The notes: generated by a model not told the origin, from the letters alone. Positions 52,377 through 60,977 are shown, counted from the first letter of the stretch. The stretch is 64,000 bases of DNA from Mannheimia granulomatis (GCF_013377255.1 NZ_CP016614.1:1620501-1684500), one strand, 5' to 3'. Program-made: numbers and translations.

Positions 52377-54308
52377 TTAAACGTTCCCATTTTTAATATT
52401 TTCCAACTCTTCCCAACGCTCAAAGGCTTGCTCTAACGCGAGTTCTGTATCCGCAAGCTGCTGTAATTTCGCTTGAGTGTAAGCCTGATCTTTAGCAAAG
52501 AAATCAGCACTGTTTACCTCGGTTTGCAGAGCTTCAATTTCGGCTTCTAAGGCTTCCATTTTTGCAGGCAACTCATCCAGCTCACGTTGGTCTTTGTAAG
52601 AAAGCTTGACCTTTTTCGCTTCATTTTTTGGCTTTTCTTGCTTCGGTTGTTCTGCTGCAAGCGGTTCTTTTTTAGCGGAATTTTGCAAATTATCTGCACG
52701 GGTAGCGTGGTAATTATCTTGCTGCTGTTTCGCATCAAAATAGCCGCCGATATATTTATTCAGCACGCCGTTGCCTTCAAAGAAGTAGCACTCTTCCACC
52801 GTGTTATCAATAAATTGACGGTCGTGGCTCACCACCAGCAACGTGCCTTGATAATCGGCAAGCATCTCTTCCAACAGCTCTAGCGTTTCCACATCCAAAT
52901 CATTGGTCGGTTCGTCCAGAATCAATAAATTATTCGGTTTCAGCAATAATTTTGCCAATAACAAACGGTTACGTTCCCCACCCGACAAGGCTTTCACCGG
53001 GGTCATCGCCCGTTTCGGTGGGAAGAGGAAATCTTGCAGATAGCCCAACACATGGCGTTTCACGCCATTAACTTCCACATCTTGTTTGCCATCAGCCACG
53101 TTATCCATTACGGTTTTTTCTAAATCCAACTCAGCACGGTACTGGTCGAAATAGGCAACCTCTAATTTTGTACCGCAGCGAATTGAACCAGAAGTTGGCT
53201 GTAATTCGCCTAACAAGAGCTTAATGAAAGTCGTTTTACCACAACCGTTCGGACCAACTAAAGCAATTTTATCGCCACGTTGAATCGTTGCTGTAAAGTT
53301 TTTGAGCAACGTTTTGCCCTCAATTTCATAACTTGCATTTTCAAGCTCAAACACAATTTTGCCGGAGCGTGCAGTTTGGTCGAGCTGAATTTTCGCAGTA
53401 CCTTGCACCTCACGGCGGTTACGGCGTTCTTCCCGCAAGGCTTTTAACGCACGCACACGCCCTTCATTACGCGTACGGCGAGCCTTAATGCCTTGGCGAA
53501 TCCAAACTTCTTCTTGGGCGAGTTTCTTGTCAAACAACTCATTTTGTAAAGCTTCAACCCGTAAATCTTCGGCTTTTTCTGCCAAATATTGATCGTAATT
53601 GCTCGGATAAGAAACCAATTTGCCGCGGTCTAAATCCACAATACGGGTCGCCATTTTGCGGATAAACGAACGGTCGTGGGAAATAAAGATGATCGAGCCT
53701 TTAAAATTGAGCAATAAATCTTCAAGCCACGTGATCGCTTCCACATCCAAGTGGTTAGTCGGCTCGTCTAATAATAAAATATCCGGATCAGCCACTAAGG
53801 CACGAGCAAGAGCGGCACGGCGAACCCAACCTCCCGATAATTCGCATAGGCGTTTTTCAGGATCAAGCTCCAATAATTTCAAGGTGTCTTGAATCCGATT
53901 TTCAAACTGCCAGCCGTTGTTATGTTCTAATTGGGCTTGAATATGGGACAATTTTGCCAACAACTCATCGCTGTAATTGGTCAGCATTTGCTGCGAAATG
54001 TGGTGATATTGCTTTAAAAGATCACTTAAATGGGCGATACCTTCCGCTACATAGTCAAACACCGTATCTTGAATATGACGAGGTGGGTCTTGCTCAAGAC
54101 GAGCCACCACAATATCTTTTTCAAAAATTAACTTGCCGTCATCAAGCTGCACTTCGCCGGCAAGCACTTTCATTAAAGTTGATTTGCCCGCCCCGTTGCG
54201 CCCGACCAAGCAAACCCGCTCGCCCGGCTCAATGTGTAATTCGGTGTGATCTAATAAAGGATGATCGCCAAAGCCTAAATAGGCGTTGGATAAATTAAGT
54301 AATGCCAT
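52377..54308 (-). CDS. uup: ABC-F ATPase Uup
   Basis: Uup is a soluble ABC-F protein with two ATPase domains and no membrane part; it acts at the ribosome and affects transposon excision in E. coli. The 643-residue protein has Walker A GRNGAGKST (about 36-44) and GPNGCGKTT, signatures LSGGWVRRA and LSGGERNRL, and Walker B LLLDEPTNHLD and LILDEPTNDLD. A C-terminal coiled coil (about 565-640) binds DNA in E. coli. The linker before it (NSAKKEPLAAEQPKQEKPK) includes a USS-encoded stretch at 52657-52666. It ends two bases before tcdA begins. Confidence 0.95.
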   Translation of the reverse strand: MALLNLSNAYLGFGDHPLLDHTELHIEPGERVCLVGRNGAGKSTLMKVLAGEVQLDDGKLIFEKDIVVARLEQDPPRHIQDTVFDYVAEGIAHLSDLLKQYHHISQQMLTNYSDELLAKLSHIQAQLEHNNGWQFENRIQDTLKLLELDPEKRLCELSGGWVRRAALARALVADPDILLLDEPTNHLDVEAITWLEDLLLNFKGSIIFISHDRSFIRKMATRIVDLDRGKLVSYPSNYDQYLAEKAEDLRVEALQNELFDKKLAQEEVWIRQGIKARRTRNEGRVRALKALREERRNRREVQGTAKIQLDQTARSGKIVFELENASYEIEGKTLLKNFTATIQRGDKIALVGPNGCGKTTFIKLLLGELQPTSGSIRCGTKLEVAYFDQYRAELDLEKTVMDNVADGKQDVEVNGVKRHVLGYLQDFLFPPKRAMTPVKALSGGERNRLLLAKLLLKPNNLLILDEPTNDLDVETLELLEEMLADYQGTLLVVSHDRQFIDNTVEECYFFEGNGVLNKYIGGYFDAKQQQDNYHATRADNLQNSAKKEPLAAEQPKQEKPKNEAKKVKLSYKDQRELDELPAKMEALEAEIEALQTEVNSADFFAKDQAYTQAKLQQLADTELALEQAFERWEELENIKNGNV

Positions 54309-54388
54309 AGTTTTCTATATCAGAATGATGTTACAAATTTTAAATTGCTTGATTATAAAAGAAGGATGGGACATAACCCATATATACT

Positions 54389-57300
54389 TTAAGATAAAAA
54401 TCCGCCAATCCCTTTAAACTTCTCTACAAAAGCCACGATTTTCTGAAAAACCGTCTGTTTTTTAGTCTTATATTGTGGATTTAACGGGCTCATTTTAGGT
54501 AGAAGATCATTTAAATCTGTCCCATTTTCGCTAGCATATTCTCGTTTGAGAGAGGTCATTATATACCGTTTTGCTGCATCTATATTTAAACTTTCGCTAT
54601 CAATTAAGCTATCCGCTTCTCTTTTTTGCTCTTGCTGAGCAAAGCGGAAAAATTCATCAATGATAGTTGCTTTATCAGGAATTTTATCTAAATCGGTTTG
54701 ATGGATAAAATCAACAACCAGACTTTCTTTTGCTCGATTATCAATGCTCGCACGAATTGTTCGGCGAATTTCTTCAATCAATGCTGGTTTGTTTTTGAGT
54801 TTCTTATTATGTTCAAAGATCAACTCTAAAATATAATCTAAATTGATCTCTTGGGATTTTAATAGATCGACTTCAAAAACGACATCGCTCCAATCAATTT
54901 GAGATTTTTCCGCATTGCCGTTTTGAGTTTGTTTCCTTTTCCATTCACGAACATCGTTATAGGCAGAACGATAATCTTGTAGCTGCCTATCAGATAAAAT
55001 CACATTATTGTTCGGAAGATATAGGCCTTCAGGCTCTTTCAATGCATTGTCTGGATATGTGGTGTTTTTTAATACGTAAAATTCATCGTAATTATGCAAC
55101 ACATTTTCCAAACGCAGATACTCGCTAAATAGTTTGGTAAAGGCTTTTTTATCTTCCTCGGTGTCAAGCTGAGTCGGATCTGGGAATGTCATTTGTAGTG
55201 CCTTAACAACCTCTCGATAACCTCGATGATAATTTCCATTAGTATCTTGATAACCGTCCATATATTCTTTGAAACTACGCTCTAATACGATATTTCGAGT
55301 ATTTGTATTCCCAAACAAAGTAATGGCATCTATCGTATCTTGCTCTAAATTACGGAAAGTGACAATATTCCCGAATGGCTTTGTTGCATCATAAATACGG
55401 TTTGTACGGGAAAAGGCTTGTATTAAACCGTGATAACGTAGATTTTTATCCACAAATAACGTATTCAGTTTAGGGGCATCGAAACCGGTTAAAAACATGC
55501 CGACTACAATCAATAAATCCACTTCTTGATTTTTAACTCTCATCGCCAAATCACGGTAGTAATTTTGGAATTCTTTGCTTTCTACTCCATAATTGGTTTT
55601 AAATAACTGATTGTAATCATTGATTGCCGATGTCAAAAATTCTTTTGCTGAGCTATTCATTGCCGTTGGCTCAAAGGTTTCATCAACAATTTCACCTATC
55701 GCATTTTGTTCTTCATTGGCGGCAAACGAGAAAATCGTTGCAATTTTTAACGGATTTTGTACCGCTTGTTGTTGAATTTTGAACTGCTCGTAATAGGCTT
55801 TTGCCGCATCAACGGAACTTACCGCAAACATTGCATTAAAGCCTTTGCCGGTGGTATTTAAGCGGTGTGTTTTTTGATTAAAATGGGTCAAAATATATTG
55901 GGTAATTTCCTCAATCCTTTTGGGGTGCAATAAGGCTTCTTTGGTTTCAAGTGCGGTCAGTTTTTCCGGATTTTTTTCTGTTTCAATATCTTGGAATTTC
56001 GGGCGAACATTATTGTAATCTACCTTAAATTTCAGCACTTTTTCATCACGAATTGCATCGGTAATCACATAGGAATGTAATTGTGAACCAAATACAGTTG
56101 CTGTTGTTTCCGCCCCTAATGCATTATCGGCAAAAATCGGCGTACCAGTAAATCCAAACTGGCAGAATTTTTTAAACTTTTTCTTTAAATTCTTTTGGGC
56201 CTCGCCAAATTGAGATCGATGACACTCATCAAAAATAAAGACGACCGGTTGAGAATAAATTGCCAAATCATTTTCAGATTTCATTAAATTATTGAGTTTC
56301 TGAATTGTGGTGACAATAATTTTATTGTCATCTTTTTCAAGATTACGTTTTAAACCTAATGTACTTTCCGAACCATTTACACTATCAGGGGAAAAACGTT
56401 GATACTCTTTCATTGTTTGGTAATCCAGATCTTTTCTATCTACTACGAAGAACACTTTATCTATAAAATCCAATTCGGTGGCAAGACGTGCCGCTTTAAA
56501 GCTGGTGAGCGTTTTACCTGAACCTGTGGTATGCCAAATATAACCTCCGCTTTCTAAGTTTCCCCAATTTTTAGTTAAATGGGTATTTTGGATTTTCCAT
56601 AAAATCCGCTCGGTTGCCGCAATTTGATACGGGCGCATAATCAATAATGTGTTGCTTACATCAAAAACCGAATAATTGATCAACACATTAAGTAGAGTAT
56701 TTTTTTGGAAAAACGTAGCAGTGAAATCTTTTAAATCCTTAATCAGCGTATTATCTGATTTTGCCCAGTTCATCGTAAAATCAAAACTGTTTTTATCTCG
56801 CTTAGTGGTGTTGGCAAAATAACGGGTATCTGTGCCGTTAGAAATAACAAAAACTTGCAGAAATTTAAACAGTGAATTTTCTGAATTGAAACTCTCTTTG
56901 CTATAACGATGAATTTGGTTAAAGGCTTCTCGAATGGCTACGCCACGCTTTTTCAACTCAATTTGGACTAACGGCAAGCCATTCACAAGAATAGTCACAT
57001 CATAGCGATTAAGATATTCACCTTTTTGTTCAAATTGATTGATAACTTGCACTTTATTACGAGCAATCTCTTTTTTATCTAACAAATAGATATTTTGAAT
57101 CCGCCCATTATCAAACACAAAATCATAGATATGATCTTGATGAATTTTTCGGGTTTTCTCGATAATACTTTCTGAGGATTTATCGAGATATTCATCAACA
57201 AAACGTTTCCATTCCGAATCTAAAAAACGCACATTATTTAATTTTTCCAACTGCTCACGCACATTCATTAGCAATTTTTCTTGGCTATTTAAATCAGGGC

Positions 57301-57451
57301 GATATTCATAACCTTGAAACTGCAAATCGGCGATCAGCTCTTGCTCTAAATCGGCTTCGGTTTGATAAGAACTTGGCTTCTCGATTGTTTCATATTTATC
57401 TAAAACGATGAAATTATTGGTTTCTGTGATGGGAGTTGTTTCAAGGTTCAT
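54389..57451 (-). CDS. hsdR: Type I restriction enzyme R subunit HsdR (type IC-like)
   Basis: HsdR is the ATP-driven translocase and nuclease of a type I restriction system. The 1020-residue protein is EcoR124-like in size. The nuclease domain is N-terminal (DVTILVNGLPLVQIELKKRG, PD-(D/E)xK). The helicase core has Walker A HTTGSGKT (about residue 310), motif II FDECHRSQFG, motif III FGFTGTP and a late QAFSRTNRIY. A USS (ACCGCTTGT, 55761-55769) lies in the coding region. ATG 57451 overlaps the end of prrC by 11 bases, so translation is coupled. Confidence 0.94.
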   Translation of the reverse strand: MNLETTPITETNNFIVLDKYETIEKPSSYQTEADLEQELIADLQFQGYEYRPDLNSQEKLLMNVREQLEKLNNVRFLDSEWKRFVDEYLDKSSESIIEKTRKIHQDHIYDFVFDNGRIQNIYLLDKKEIARNKVQVINQFEQKGEYLNRYDVTILVNGLPLVQIELKKRGVAIREAFNQIHRYSKESFNSENSLFKFLQVFVISNGTDTRYFANTTKRDKNSFDFTMNWAKSDNTLIKDLKDFTATFFQKNTLLNVLINYSVFDVSNTLLIMRPYQIAATERILWKIQNTHLTKNWGNLESGGYIWHTTGSGKTLTSFKAARLATELDFIDKVFFVVDRKDLDYQTMKEYQRFSPDSVNGSESTLGLKRNLEKDDNKIIVTTIQKLNNLMKSENDLAIYSQPVVFIFDECHRSQFGEAQKNLKKKFKKFCQFGFTGTPIFADNALGAETTATVFGSQLHSYVITDAIRDEKVLKFKVDYNNVRPKFQDIETEKNPEKLTALETKEALLHPKRIEEITQYILTHFNQKTHRLNTTGKGFNAMFAVSSVDAAKAYYEQFKIQQQAVQNPLKIATIFSFAANEEQNAIGEIVDETFEPTAMNSSAKEFLTSAINDYNQLFKTNYGVESKEFQNYYRDLAMRVKNQEVDLLIVVGMFLTGFDAPKLNTLFVDKNLRYHGLIQAFSRTNRIYDATKPFGNIVTFRNLEQDTIDAITLFGNTNTRNIVLERSFKEYMDGYQDTNGNYHRGYREVVKALQMTFPDPTQLDTEEDKKAFTKLFSEYLRLENVLHNYDEFYVLKNTTYPDNALKEPEGLYLPNNNVILSDRQLQDYRSAYNDVREWKRKQTQNGNAEKSQIDWSDVVFEVDLLKSQEINLDYILELIFEHNKKLKNKPALIEEIRRTIRASIDNRAKESLVVDFIHQTDLDKIPDKATIIDEFFRFAQQEQKREADSLIDSESLNIDAAKRYIMTSLKREYASENGTDLNDLLPKMSPLNPQYKTKKQTVFQKIVAFVEKFKGIGGFLS

Positions 57452-58535
57452 TATTTACATCCTTCCAATAGCTATAATTATCAATTAAATGATTTAATAA
57501 ATAGACTACAATATTCTTTTCAGCTTCTGTTGGCTCTGCCACTTCATCGTCGGTTAATGTTGAATGGCTAAATCGATTAACTTGTCTAGTATATAACTCT
57601 TTCTCATCTGGCAACAATTCAGACCATTTTGCATAACCCAAAAAGTTAGCAGTTTTTTCATAAAGATTTCGTAACAAAGTAAAGTGATACTTTTGAATCT
57701 CTCTATTTATAATAGCCTCTTCAATAGTCTTCTTTAAAAATAAATGATAAGAAAATGCTTTATTGGAATCTCCTTTTTTCTCATCTAGCTCAAAACTGCC
57801 ATCATCATGCTTTTTAAGAAAATAACCATTTTTTAAACCTAATTCATTATATAAAACATTATAAAACAATGTGTTATGCGTAGAGATTACAAATTTTAAA
57901 CCACTTACAGACTTAGTTAAATCTGCTAAATCAATTGCTAATTGTATTAGATGATTTTCATCTAATGAGCTAACTGGATCATCTATAAAAATATACTGCA
58001 ACTTATTAAAATCTTGAGTGGAACGATCACTCTCGTCCATTTTCAACTCTTCGATTACTGATTTAAGTAGCGAGTAAAAAACACTCCATACAAAATTACT
58101 TTCTTCTCCTTTTGAAATTTTAATATTATCTTCTACTTCATCATTACCTCTAGTAAAAGAAAAGGTAACTTCATTAAAGTCCTCGCTAAATTTTGGTGTC
58201 AGTTTATCATTGGTATAGCGTTGAAAATGAGTAATAATATTTTGGTCTTGAGCCTGATCTTTTAATACCCAGTTGGTGAAACTATTTGGCTGAATTTTCA
58301 ACTTAGGCTGACTATCTTCATTTAAATCATTATCCCAATAAAACAGATCTTCAGTAAATGCGTTATAGTAAAGAATGTCATTTCTTGCAAATTCACTATG
58401 ATTCTTGGGGGAAACTAATTCTTTAAATGCTCTTGAAAGCCTTGTTTTACCTGAACCATTAAACGCGTAAATGAGTTGAACTTTCTGCTGTTTGTCCCTT
58501 AGCATTGTTGCAATTTCAGTCAAATCTTTACTCAT
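57441..58535 (-). CDS. prrC: Latent anticodon nuclease PrrC
   Basis: PrrC is a tRNA anticodon nuclease held silent by its type I restriction partner and released when phage proteins attack it. The 364-residue protein matches E. coli PrrC along its length. It has Walker A FNGSGKT (25-31), KILYYNAFTEDLFYWDND-like RNDILYYNAFTEDLFYWDND (51-70), the ABC signature SKGEES (141-146) and Walker B FIDDPVSSLDENH (183-195). In the nuclease domain, KKGDSNKAFSY (253-263) matches the lysine-anticodon recognition peptide, and Arg289, Glu293 and His324 match the catalytic triad. It is shorter than E. coli PrrC (396), lacking a segment after the first 18 residues. It lies between hsdS and hsdR. Confidence 0.92.
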   Translation of the reverse strand: MSKDLTEIATMLRDKQQKVQLIYAFNGSGKTRLSRAFKELVSPKNHSEFARNDILYYNAFTEDLFYWDNDLNEDSQPKLKIQPNSFTNWVLKDQAQDQNIITHFQRYTNDKLTPKFSEDFNEVTFSFTRGNDEVEDNIKISKGEESNFVWSVFYSLLKSVIEELKMDESDRSTQDFNKLQYIFIDDPVSSLDENHLIQLAIDLADLTKSVSGLKFVISTHNTLFYNVLYNELGLKNGYFLKKHDDGSFELDEKKGDSNKAFSYHLFLKKTIEEAIINREIQKYHFTLLRNLYEKTANFLGYAKWSELLPDEKELYTRQVNRFSHSTLTDDEVAEPTEAEKNIVVYLLNHLIDNYSYWKDVNNEP

Positions 58536-58550
58536 AATCTTACTACCTTA

Positions 58551-59837
58551 TTATTTAGGAAAATCCAACAACTGCTCCCGATAATACTCATACTGTTTCC
58601 GTCTTAACGCAATTTCTTTCGGTAATCCTTCGCTGATAGAATTAGTCAAGCGATCGAATTTATCTAAAATTTTGACAATTTTTTGTTGTTCTGTTAATGA
58701 AGGAACAGGAATCTCATATTTCAAAAAATTATTTGAATTAAGGCGAATGACTTTTGTTCCTTGTGCATATTTTTCTTTATATTTTGCAAAACGTTCTGTT
58801 TGCAATAAATAGGTAAGATATTTTGTTTCTAAATCATTATTAGGTCTAAATGCAAACATATCACCTGAAAAAACTATTTCATCGCCTAACCAACCTAATG
58901 GTTTCATTACATCTTCAATGTTTTCACTTGTCCCCGCAATTAACACATCGCCTTTTCTGGCTTTTTTGAGTTTTTTGGCTAATTCAACAGAAACAAAAGA
59001 CTTCGTTTTATCTGCAAAAGTACTATAATAAGTATAAATCTGCCCATAATGAATTGCAGGTACTCCACTTTCAGTAAAATCTTTTTTCTGTAATCCATTT
59101 CCACGAATTAACTCACCAACTTCCCCCAAAGCCTTAAACACCACTTGACCACTGTGGTACAAGGCTTTGGTGATGTCATTATACCCCCCCCTATCTAAAT
59201 CTTGCGGGAATGTCAATAGGGTTTCTCGGTAATATTGATATTGTTTTTTCCGCAGTGCTAATTCAGCTTCCAGCGTAGCTTCCAGCTCAGTGAATTTGTC
59301 AAGTGTTTTTACAATTTTTTCTTGGGTTGAGAGTGGGGGGATTGGGATTATTATTTTAGCTAATTCCTTCATTGGAACACTTTTAACCGTACCTCCAGCA
59401 GATTTACTTAAAAAATCTTTTCTAATGAAATCTATTTCAAAAAGATATAAAAGGAATTTAGGCAAAATTATATTCTTCTTTGGTTTTATGGCATAAACTC
59501 CTTCTTTGATATTCCAATTCCTAGGTTCTTTGTCAATCAGTGCTACATTTCCAATAGTCCCTGTTCCAGAAAATAAAATATCTCCAATTTCTAAATTAGA
59601 ACGGTTATTACATAATTTCAACGCTTCATCATTTAATTTATCAGTTTTATCAGTAAAAATGATTTTATGATTTTGTAATTCTCTAATTGTTACATAGTAA
59701 TTAGTTGCATCAGGTGTATTTAATGTAAAAAATTGTCTTGGATTTAAACCTGTTTTTATCGAATGACAAACTTCCCCCAAAGGCTTCCACTCAACCTCAG
59801 CCCCATTTAATAATTTCTCAATAATTTGATTACTCAT
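58551..59837 (-). CDS. hsdS: Type I restriction specificity subunit HsdS with central poly-G tract
   Basis: HsdS reads the bipartite DNA target for the type I methylase and restriction complex. The 428-residue protein has two target recognition domains (about 15-170 and 225-385), each followed by a conserved helical repeat: LRKKQYQYYRETLLTFP (about 193-209) and LRRKQYEYYREQLLDFP near the C-terminus. The reading frame passes through a run of eight G at 59184-59191 (codons for D-R-G-G-Y, residue about 216, the exact midpoint). Its ATG lies directly beside a direct repeat shared with the Abi gene. PLSTQEKIV and SLTEQQKIV are the typical HsdS hinge motifs. Confidence 0.94.
   Translation of the reverse strand: MSNQIIEKLLNGAEVEWKPLGEVCHSIKTGLNPRQFFTLNTPDATNYYVTIRELQNHKIIFTDKTDKLNDEALKLCNNRSNLEIGDILFSGTGTIGNVALIDKEPRNWNIKEGVYAIKPKKNIILPKFLLYLFEIDFIRKDFLSKSAGGTVKSVPMKELAKIIIPIPPLSTQEKIVKTLDKFTELEATLEAELALRKKQYQYYRETLLTFPQDLDRGGYNDITKALYHSGQVVFKALGEVGELIRGNGLQKKDFTESGVPAIHYGQIYTYYSTFADKTKSFVSVELAKKLKKARKGDVLIAGTSENIEDVMKPLGWLGDEIVFSGDMFAFRPNNDLETKYLTYLLQTERFAKYKEKYAQGTKVIRLNSNNFLKYEIPVPSLTEQQKIVKILDKFDRLTNSISEGLPKEIALRRKQYEYYREQLLDFPK
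59184..59191. repeat. Homopolymer tract C8/G8 inside hsdS
   Basis: Eight consecutive C on the plus strand (G on the coding strand) between the two halves of hsdS. Loss of one G leads to a stop about 22 codons later, and gain of one gives a stop two codons after the tract. Both would leave a protein with only the first recognition domain and its helical repeat. Confidence 0.92.
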
Positions 59838-59912
59838 TTTGCAAATTTTCCTGATTTTTATACCGCTTGTTTTAGATTGTGGCGAATGTAATTCACCCCT
59901 ACGATGATAACC
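59838..59912. repeat. Direct repeat copy B, upstream of hsdS
   Basis: Begins TTTGCAAATTTTCCTGATTT, contains ACCGCTTGT (USS, 59862-59870), a GGCGAAT...ATTC palindrome and ends CTACGATGATAACC. It is nearly identical to copy A at 60978-61055 in the same orientation. The two copies bound the Abi gene and the small RNA candidate. Confidence 0.85.
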
Positions 59913-59958
59913 TTTGATAAAATTTCAACCGTTTTTCAAGTCTTGACAATTTAAATTA

Positions 59959-59986
59959 TTGACCTTTTGATCCATTTCAGTATAAT
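59959..59986 (+). promoter_or_regulatory. Near-consensus promoter for the small RNA candidate
   Basis: TTGACC (59959-59964), 16-base spacer, TATAAT (59981-59986). A second TTGACA at 59943 is upstream. It points in the plus direction, against all genes of this locus, and no open reading frame follows it, which suggests an RNA product. Confidence 0.75.
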
Positions 59987-59988
59987 GA

Positions 59989-60056
59989 CCCCCAATAACT
60001 CCCCTAGCTTTGCCAACCCACGAGGTTGGAACTACAAGGTTGGGGGCTTTCTTTTT
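59989..60056 (+). ncRNA. Candidate AbiF-type small RNA, convergent with the Abi gene
   Basis: Downstream of the promoter at 59959, CCCCCAA (59989-59995) can pair with TTGGGGG (60040-60046). Inside is a perfect hairpin CCAACC (60013-60018), loop CACGA, GGTTGG (60024-60029). CTTTCTTTTT (60047-60056) then acts as the terminator run. The RNA would be about 65 nt. Repeated CCAACC/GGTTGG and ACTCCCC/GGGGG blocks allow alternative pairings or a pseudoknot. The terminator overlaps the TAA of the Abi gene. A structured RNA next to AbiF-type genes is a known association (AbiF RNA motif); its identity here is inferred from position and structure. Confidence 0.7.
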
Positions 60057-60966
60057 AGGCTTTCTGCCATAATTTCCACTGACTCAAATCTGTCACAATA
60101 CCCATTTGTTGTAAATTAATCGCATCATTTTCAACATTGGGAAATTCTTCCAAAAGTGCCAAAAATCTTGCTCCCCAAGTTGAATTTGGGCAAATCACAT
60201 CTAACATACGCTTCATTAAACAAAAATAGACAAAAGGCTGAGCAACATTAAGCTGTTTCCATTGTGCATCTTGTAAGCCTTTCAGATTTGCTTTGAAAAT
60301 AATCGGCTTATTCCACAAGCGGCTATGATGAGCGGAGACATTTCGGATAAAATTAAAAGCGTGCAAATGCGTTTGTAAATGTTTCCCGTCTTTTAAGTGA
60401 TAAATTTTGGCAATGCGGTCTTTATCTTTCGATAACATTCCCTTGTAAAGCATCGACATTGTGCCGAAATCCCATACTTCGCTGGCTGCCCAAATCGGTA
60501 AATCGCCATAATGTTCTAAATGATGCTTAACAAAACTACTTTCTGATTCTCTATTGATTAGATTTTGATATTTATCTAACCATTTTTGATGTTCAAAGTG
60601 CGGTTCAAAATACTGTGATTTTTGATGAACTAATGGTTCATATTTACCTAATTCATAGGCAATACTCACTCTTAAAGCAATTTCAATACGTTCTAAAGCA
60701 TCAAGTGCTAACTGTCTGAGCTTTTTGTCAAAAATATACAATGCTTTTACATCTTCAAAACGGCTATTAGGAATAAACTGATCTAGCCGATTTTTAGGAT
60801 TGCCTGGATCTATTTGTCGAAAAGAATACAGATACCCACTTAGCCGATAATAACCAAGACTTTTCAAGTAGCCTAAAGCTTTCTTTTCGTCATTAATCAA
60901 TAGCCCTCTTTCTTGTAAAAGATCGAGTTGTTCATTAAAACTTTTCCAAAGTTTCTGCTGCTTCAT
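60055..60966 (-). CDS. Abi family (Abi_2; AbiD/AbiF-like) HEPN-domain protein
   Basis: A 303-residue protein of the abortive infection family Abi_2. It shows the family N-terminus (NEQLDLLQERGLLINDEKKALGYL, YYRLSGYLYSFR) and RQLALDALERIEIALRVSIAYELG. The HEPN ribonuclease motif is RNVSAHH with Arg208 and His213 (RX4H), within FNFIRNVSAHHSRLWN. Members are toxins that cleave RNA and stop growth on phage infection. ATG 60966 is preferred; an in-frame ATG at 60984 lies in the repeat. No good ribosome binding site is visible. It sits between hsdM and hsdS, and the small RNA candidate converges on its stop. Confidence 0.9.
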   Translation of the reverse strand: MKQQKLWKSFNEQLDLLQERGLLINDEKKALGYLKSLGYYRLSGYLYSFRQIDPGNPKNRLDQFIPNSRFEDVKALYIFDKKLRQLALDALERIEIALRVSIAYELGKYEPLVHQKSQYFEPHFEHQKWLDKYQNLINRESESSFVKHHLEHYGDLPIWAASEVWDFGTMSMLYKGMLSKDKDRIAKIYHLKDGKHLQTHLHAFNFIRNVSAHHSRLWNKPIIFKANLKGLQDAQWKQLNVAQPFVYFCLMKRMLDVICPNSTWGARFLALLEEFPNVENDAINLQQMGIVTDLSQWKLWQKA

Positions 60967-60977
60967 ATTTATAATTA

